Positions 5,767 through 9,058 of a DNA stretch of 9,058 nt are shown one piece after another (the stretch's first letter is position 1; each line of letters starts with the position of its first letter). The notes below the pieces were generated by a model, which did no database searches, was not told the DNA's origin, and was given only the letters and a program-made list of their open reading frames with translations. The stretch covers positions 1 through 9,058 of the forward strand of contig DVEE01000223.1 in assembly GCA_015295885.1 (NCBI GenBank). Direction: 5' to 3'. The position numbers were made by a program, and so were the translations under genes. The DNA is from Leptolyngbyaceae cyanobacterium M65_K2018_010. Lineage in GTDB: Bacteria > Cyanobacteriota > Cyanobacteriia > Phormidesmidales > Phormidesmidaceae.

Positions 5767-6521
5767 GCCTCAACCCAGCGGGGCACATAGCGCCAGCCAT
5801 CCCGAATTTGGTCGCGGTGGTGCTGGTAATCTGGGTGTTTTTCGGCCACCAGTCGCCAGAAGGCGGCGGAATGGTTCATATGCACTGTATGGCACAACTC
5901 GTGGACAAAAACGTAGTGCACCAGCTCCGGCGGCAAAAATAGCAGTTTGTAATTGAGGCTGATGTCCTTTTGGGTGGAGCAACTGGCCCATCGGGTTTTT
6001 TGTCCCCGAATGGAGATGCGATTGAAAGGTAGATGGATAGTAAAGCTTAAATCTCTCAGCCAGGGGGCAAACTCAGCTCGAGCTTGGCGGGTTAACCATT
6101 GGCGAAGCAGGGCCGTGCAGGCTGGAGCATGGTCGGTGTTCCCTTGCAGCACCAGGGTCAAGGGGCTGGGTTGGGTGAGGGTGAGTCGTTGCCGATCGCC
6201 CGCTTGGTAGAGAACCTGCCAGGTCTGCTGGCGCGATCGCAACTCGATCTGGCTAGGGGTGGGTTCAAAATGATCCTGGGCCAGCTCGGCGGTTTTGTGC
6301 TCCAATTGGCGCACCGTTTGCCACAGCCAGTGGCGTCGCTGGTGCAAAAGGTCGGGCAACCGCTGGCAATCGTACCCCAGGGGCACCACCACCTCTATCT
6401 CTCCGTTCAGGTGTACCTTAATCGAAACATGGCGGGCCCGGCGGCTTTCCCGAATGCGGTAATCGGGTAATCCGGTTGGAAAGGTTTGAAATAGTTCAAG
6501 TTGTTCGGAAGACTCGGTCAT
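5763..6521 (-). CDS. YgjP-like (M48/DUF45) zinc metallopeptidase
   Basis: The 252-residue soluble protein has the YgjP layout: a beta-rich N-terminal part (about 20-130, with RRARHVSIKV at 27-36) and a zinc peptidase part. Key pieces are RGQKTRWASCS at 172-182, LPPELVHYVFVHELCH at 196-211 (HExxH, H207/E208/H211) and HMNHSAAFW at 214-222, whose H217 is the probable third zinc ligand. All catalytic residues are present. Physiological substrates of this family are poorly known. The gene begins 13 bp after the NUDIX stop and overlaps tocopherol cyclase by 4 bp, so it belongs to that transcript. No clear ribosome binding site precedes the ATG. A link between this peptidase and tocopherol synthesis is not known to me. 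Confidence 0.9.
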   Translation of the reverse strand: MTESSEQLELFQTFPTGLPDYRIRESRRARHVSIKVHLNGEIEVVVPLGYDCQRLPDLLHQRRHWLWQTVRQLEHKTAELAQDHFEPTPSQIELRSRQQTWQVLYQAGDRQRLTLTQPSPLTLVLQGNTDHAPACTALLRQWLTRQARAEFAPWLRDLSFTIHLPFNRISIRGQKTRWASCSTQKDISLNYKLLFLPPELVHYVFVHELCHTVHMNHSAAFWRLVAEKHPDYQHHRDQIRDGWRYVPRWVEA

Positions 6522-6534
6522 GGTGCCGGGACTA

Positions 6535-6978
6535 TCAAATCGCCTGCTCTATCCTACGGTGCCCTAGAAAAGACAGCAAAATTTGTTGATGGGGAGGGCC
6601 AATGGGGCGCACCTGAGCGGCTCGATTGGAGTAGCGATCGCCCCGCTGCACATCCGTCATCGTCCATAGGTCTAAGTCCCAGCCCTCCTGCAAGCAAAGG
6701 GATTCGACGGGCACCCCTAACGGCCCATGGAAGACGTGACGGATCACAGCCTCGGCCTCAAACCGCCGAAATAGCTCAAGGTGGGGAGGGGCGTAGGCGA
6801 TTTCTTCGAGCAACTCTCGCCGCACCGCGGCGGCGGGAGATTCCCCCGGTTCTAGATGCCCCCCAAACAAACCCCAATAACCGGGGTAGGCAATCCCAGG
6901 AATATCATCCCGCAACTGCATCAGGAATCCCTCCCCCTGATACAAAATCGCCACCGCCACTTCCGGTTTGGTCGTCAT
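6535..6978 (-). CDS. NUDIX hydrolase
   Basis: The 147-residue protein hydrolyses a nucleoside diphosphate linked to some other group; the substrate is not predictable. Seen: the NUDIX box at 40-61, G40-HLEPG-E46-SPAAAVR-R54-E-L-L-E58-E59-I-A. All acidic metal ligands and the Arg are present, but the usual final Gly is A61. GYWGLFGGHLEPGE precedes and overlaps it. Length fits a single-domain MutT-like enzyme. The ATG lies inside an exact 16-bp tandem repeat, which supplies a second, out-of-frame ATG 16 bases upstream. The chosen start gives MTTKPEVAVAI, a normal first strand. No Shine-Dalgarno is visible. It is followed 13 bp later by the peptidase gene. Confidence 0.92.
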   Translation of the reverse strand: MTTKPEVAVAILYQGEGFLMQLRDDIPGIAYPGYWGLFGGHLEPGESPAAAVRRELLEEIAYAPPHLELFRRFEAEAVIRHVFHGPLGVPVESLCLQEGWDLDLWTMTDVQRGDRYSNRAAQVRPIGPPHQQILLSFLGHRRIEQAI

Positions 6979-6998
6979 AGGCTTTGGTCGTCATAGGC
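6967..6998. repeat. Exact 16-bp tandem duplication across the NUDIX start codon
   Basis: TTTGGTCGTCATAGGC occurs twice without a gap (6967-6982 and 6983-6998). Read on the minus strand, each copy contains ATGACGACCAAA, so the start codon and first four codons are duplicated. Because 16 is not a multiple of 3, the upstream ATG (6994) opens a different frame of about 29 codons that overlaps the gene. Confidence 0.95.
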
Positions 6999-7080
6999 CC
7001 CAAGACAGAGGGCAACCCAGCTTGGCCGCCTGGTTGGGGGTCGGGAGGCCCCTCGCGCTCCAGGCTAGCCCAGCTCATCC

Positions 7081-7788
7081 CTAAACCGCGGCCAATTCAG
7101 GGCTGGGCCGCTTGCTATTGCGAATGCCGGCAATGGCCGCTGCGTAGTCCGGCGCATTAAAGACCGCCGAACCCGCCACAATGGCATTGGCTCCGGCTTC
7201 TAGCACCTGCCAGGTGTTGTTGACTTTGAGGCCGCCATCCACCTCAATCCAGGGATCAAGCCCCCGTTCATTGCACATTTCCCGCAGATCTCGGATCTTA
7301 GTCACCATGCTGGGAATAAAACTTTGCCCCCCAAAGCCAGGGTTAACGCTCATAATCAGCACCAGGTCGCACAAATCCAGAACGTGCTCAATCAGAGATA
7401 GGGGGGAAGACGGGTTGAGCACCACGCCCGCTTGCTTACCCAATTCCTTAATTTGGCCCAGGGTGCGGTGTAGGTGGGGGGAAGCATTATGCTCCGCGTG
7501 GACCGAGATGATATCGGCCCCAGCCTTGGCAAAATCAGCCACGTACTTTTCCGGTTCCACAATCATCAAATGCACATCCAGGGGCTTTTGGGTCAAGGGC
7601 CGAATGGCATTCACCACCAGCGGACCAATGGTGATATTGGGGACAAACCGACCATCCATCACATCCACATGAATCCAATCCGCTCCAGCCTCATCGGCGG
7701 CCTTAATCTCTTCTCCTAAACGGCTAAAATCGGCGGACAAAATCGAAGGAGAAATGACAACGGGCTTTTTGGTATGGGTTTGTAACAT
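7081..7788 (-). CDS. rpe: Ribulose-phosphate 3-epimerase
   Basis: The enzyme interconverts ribulose 5-phosphate and xylulose 5-phosphate in the Calvin cycle and pentose phosphate pathway, in the cytoplasm. Seen: 235 residues with a full TIM-barrel pattern: SPSILSADF at 13-21, HVDVMDGRFVPNITIG at 40-55, DVHLMI at 71-76, MSVNPGFGGQSF at 146-157, and EVDGG at 182-186. The metal ligands and catalytic pair H40, D42, H73 and D184 are all present. The C-terminal NAIVAGSAVFNAPDYAAAI resembles cyanobacterial Rpe closely. AGGAG precedes the ATG. It is divergent from the secreted-protein gene and is first in a minus-strand row; a 102-bp gap leads to the NUDIX gene, so co-transcription is possible. Confidence 0.97.
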   Translation of the reverse strand: MLQTHTKKPVVISPSILSADFSRLGEEIKAADEAGADWIHVDVMDGRFVPNITIGPLVVNAIRPLTQKPLDVHLMIVEPEKYVADFAKAGADIISVHAEHNASPHLHRTLGQIKELGKQAGVVLNPSSPLSLIEHVLDLCDLVLIMSVNPGFGGQSFIPSMVTKIRDLREMCNERGLDPWIEVDGGLKVNNTWQVLEAGANAIVAGSAVFNAPDYAAAIAGIRNSKRPSPELAAV

Positions 7789-7799
7789 GGGGGATGATT

Positions 7800-7804
7800 C
7801 TCCT
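7800..7804 (-). promoter_or_regulatory. Ribosome binding site of rpe
   Basis: AGGAG on the minus strand lies 11 bases before the ATG at 7788, a slightly long spacing. It supports the start giving MLQTHTKKPVVISPSIL. Confidence 0.65.
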
Positions 7805-7979
7805 GGGCAGTGATTTGCGGATCGCGTATTTGTGTATATCGTAACAAAGTCTTAAGGCCTCTCTGATCCCCAGGGCAAGATTTCCGTCAGGGTCCATGAA
7901 CATTTTATGAATTCCTTAAGCCAGCCCAGGATCCCCTGGTGGGCTGATGTTCAAGCTGCCCCAGCCCGAACTACCACCA

Positions 7980-8000
7980 GGGTTACAAAAACCGTAACCC
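7980..8000. repeat. 7-bp inverted repeat, possible operator or hairpin
   Basis: GGGTTAC (7980-7986) and GTAACCC (7994-8000) are perfect inverted copies around AAAAACC. It lies 78 bp before the secreted-protein ATG. It could be a dimeric regulator site or an RNA hairpin; no T-tract follows. Confidence 0.6.
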
Positions 8001-8036
8001 GCGAAACCAGGGGTAGGGTTCTCAGTAAAGTAAGAG

Positions 8037-8060
8037 TTGGTCACTAATTTGGTCACTAAT
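8037..8060. repeat. Exact 12-bp tandem repeat upstream of the secreted-protein gene
   Basis: TTGGTCACTAAT occurs twice without a gap (8037-8048, 8049-8060), ending 17 bases before the ATG. It is in the leader or near the start of transcription. It could be paired binding sites near one helical turn apart, or a simple slippage duplication. Confidence 0.9.
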
Positions 8061-8077
8061 GAGGATGTGAGGGAGCC

Positions 8078-9058
8078 ATGCATAAATCTTACTGGTCCCA
8101 GGGAGTTGGGTTGGGGTTAGCGATCGCTGGCCTGGGGGTAGCTTTCCTGCCGCTGGCGCCGGTATGGGCACAAACCAGCCCGACCTCCTACAACTGCTTG
8201 AGCCGCGAAGGGTTTACCCCTGAAAAACAGCAATGGTGCGATCGCTGGCAGGCCTTACAAACGGGCACCTATCTAGTCCCCGTTGGCTTTGAGTCAGCGC
8301 CGGAGTGGGTAGCCGTCACCCTGGTTGATGGCCAGTACCAAGATCCTGAGGGGCGGTTTGCCGTGGCTTTAGCCGCAGAACCCAACTGGTTTGCCTTTGG
8401 CGATATCACTGGCGATGGCCAAGCGGATGGGGCGGTCATTCTAGGGGTACAGGCGGGCTCAGGTACGGCCCTGACCACCTACCTGACCGCCGTGATGGAT
8501 TTGGATGGTTCGGCCCAGGCCTTGGCCCCGGTGGTGTTGGGAGAGCGGATTATGCTCAATGGGCCGCTCTCCATCCACAATCAACGCATTACCGTCCCTC
8601 AGCTGACCCAAACCGAGGTGATCAACCGCGCCTTTGTGGTGGCCGATAGCCAACTCGGTGAACTGGCTCAATTGCCTACCCCAGAGCGAATCCAGGGAGA
8701 GGTACCGGATGGCACCCTGGTGTTTTCTCAAACGACCACCTATGCCCTGCGCGTATTTACCCGGGGTGGGCAGCCCTACATCAATCTGTTCAATCGCAAA
8801 ACAGGTCAACAGGAACTAAACGGGGTGCGGGCTGTGGCCGTCTCCTCAGTAGAGGGCATCGTTTATACCTATGGGGGCTCTTCCTTCCCCCGTCGACCCT
8901 CGGTGAGAGTCAAGCTGGCCCCGGATAATAGTCAAACCCTGGAGGTGAATGGCCAAGTGCAAACGGATCTAGCTACGGTGACCGGCACGGTCACCTACCT
9001 GCCTCGCATCGCTCTGCCCGACAATGCCGTGGTTGAGGTTGCTCTAGTGGATGTTAGC
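8078..9058 (+). CDS. Secreted protein with calcium-loop-like motif and YbaY-type domain (3' end cut)
   Basis: 327 codons are visible, open to the window end. Residues 1-31 are a Sec signal peptide: basic start, hydrophobic GLGLAIAGLGVAFLPLA, and a probable cleavage after VWA31. The mature part has C40 and C54, a possible disulfide. At 109-117 is DITGDGQAD, like an FG-GAP/EF-hand-type calcium loop, in a beta-rich segment. After a middle part of no recognised family, residues 302-327 (TGTVTYLPRIALPDNAVVEVAL) match the beginning of the YbaY/YscW lipoprotein-type domain, which the window cuts. There is no lipobox, so it is probably a periplasmic or outer-surface soluble protein. GAGGG lies 4 bases before the ATG. 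Two HIP1 sites fall in it (8120, 8238). Function is unknown. Confidence 0.8.
   Translation, partial: MHKSYWSQGVGLGLAIAGLGVAFLPLAPVWAQTSPTSYNCLSREGFTPEKQQWCDRWQALQTGTYLVPVGFESAPEWVAVTLVDGQYQDPEGRFAVALAAEPNWFAFGDITGDGQADGAVILGVQAGSGTALTTYLTAVMDLDGSAQALAPVVLGERIMLNGPLSIHNQRITVPQLTQTEVINRAFVVADSQLGELAQLPTPERIQGEVPDGTLVFSQTTTYALRVFTRGGQPYINLFNRKTGQQELNGVRAVAVSSVEGIVYTYGGSSFPRRPSVRVKLAPDNSQTLEVNGQVQTDLATVTGTVTYLPRIALPDNAVVEVALVDVS

Larger units (their letters stand above)
7789..8077. other. Divergent intergenic region between rpe and the secreted-protein gene
   Basis: These 289 bp must hold both promoters. AT-richer patches lie at 7826-7857 (rpe side) and 7900-7920. Neither gives a clear -35/-10 pair, so I do not mark promoters. 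CTTAAGG (7851-7857) and CCTTAAG (7914-7920) are inverted copies. The plus-strand gene has the inverted repeat at 7980-8000 and the tandem repeat at 8037-8060 just upstream. Confidence 0.5.

Noticed and set aside
7980..8000. NtcA binding site
   Set aside because: NtcA needs GTA-N8-TAC; this repeat has the half-sites in the opposite order with a 7-base gap.

Overview
The window comes from a cyanobacterium. At least six copies of the cyanobacterial HIP1 octamer GCGATCGC occur in 9 kb (934, 1934, 6233, 6634, 8120, 8238). The genes fit this: a bidirectional-hydrogenase HoxH, a tocopherol cyclase, a DUF2949 protein and a cyanobacterial-type Rpe, plus heptamer tandem repeats of the kind common in these genomes. 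The DNA is moderately GC-rich (judged by eye). No transposase, integrase, tRNA, rRNA or CRISPR array was seen.

Left part, plus strand (1-3653): hoxH, the large [NiFe] subunit of the NAD(P)-linked bidirectional hydrogenase, is followed 9 bp later by a thioredoxin-fold (2Fe-2S) ferredoxin. A further 9 bp on is a stand-alone PAS/coiled-coil protein, and then, after two back-to-back heptamer repeat arrays, a SpoIIE/PP2C-type phosphatase. The last three look like the signalling cassette that accompanies sensory [FeFe] hydrogenases in Clostridia and relatives. The tail of the PAS protein closely resembles the C-terminal tail of those hydrogenases. Here the cassette is attached to a [NiFe] hydrogenase. 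My inference is that it relays the redox or H2 state to a serine/threonine dephosphorylation switch. This is the most interesting part of the window. The rest of the hox operon (hoxE, F, U, Y) would lie to the left.

Middle (3654-4635): a non-coding stretch holds a partly duplicated 30-41 bp repeat and a perfect 11-bp hairpin between convergent genes. It is followed by a small minus-strand DUF2949 gene with a near-perfect ribosome binding site and a recognisable promoter, then about 400 bp with only a doubtful open frame.

Right part: four minus-strand genes, in transcription order rpe (Calvin cycle/pentose phosphate), a NUDIX hydrolase, a YgjP-like zinc metallopeptidase and tocopherol cyclase. 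The last two overlap by 4 bp (ATGA). The NUDIX start region carries an exact 16-bp tandem duplication. Divergent from rpe is a secreted protein with a calcium-loop-like motif and the beginning of a YbaY-type domain, cut by the window end. A 12-bp exact tandem repeat and a 7-bp inverted repeat lie in front of it.
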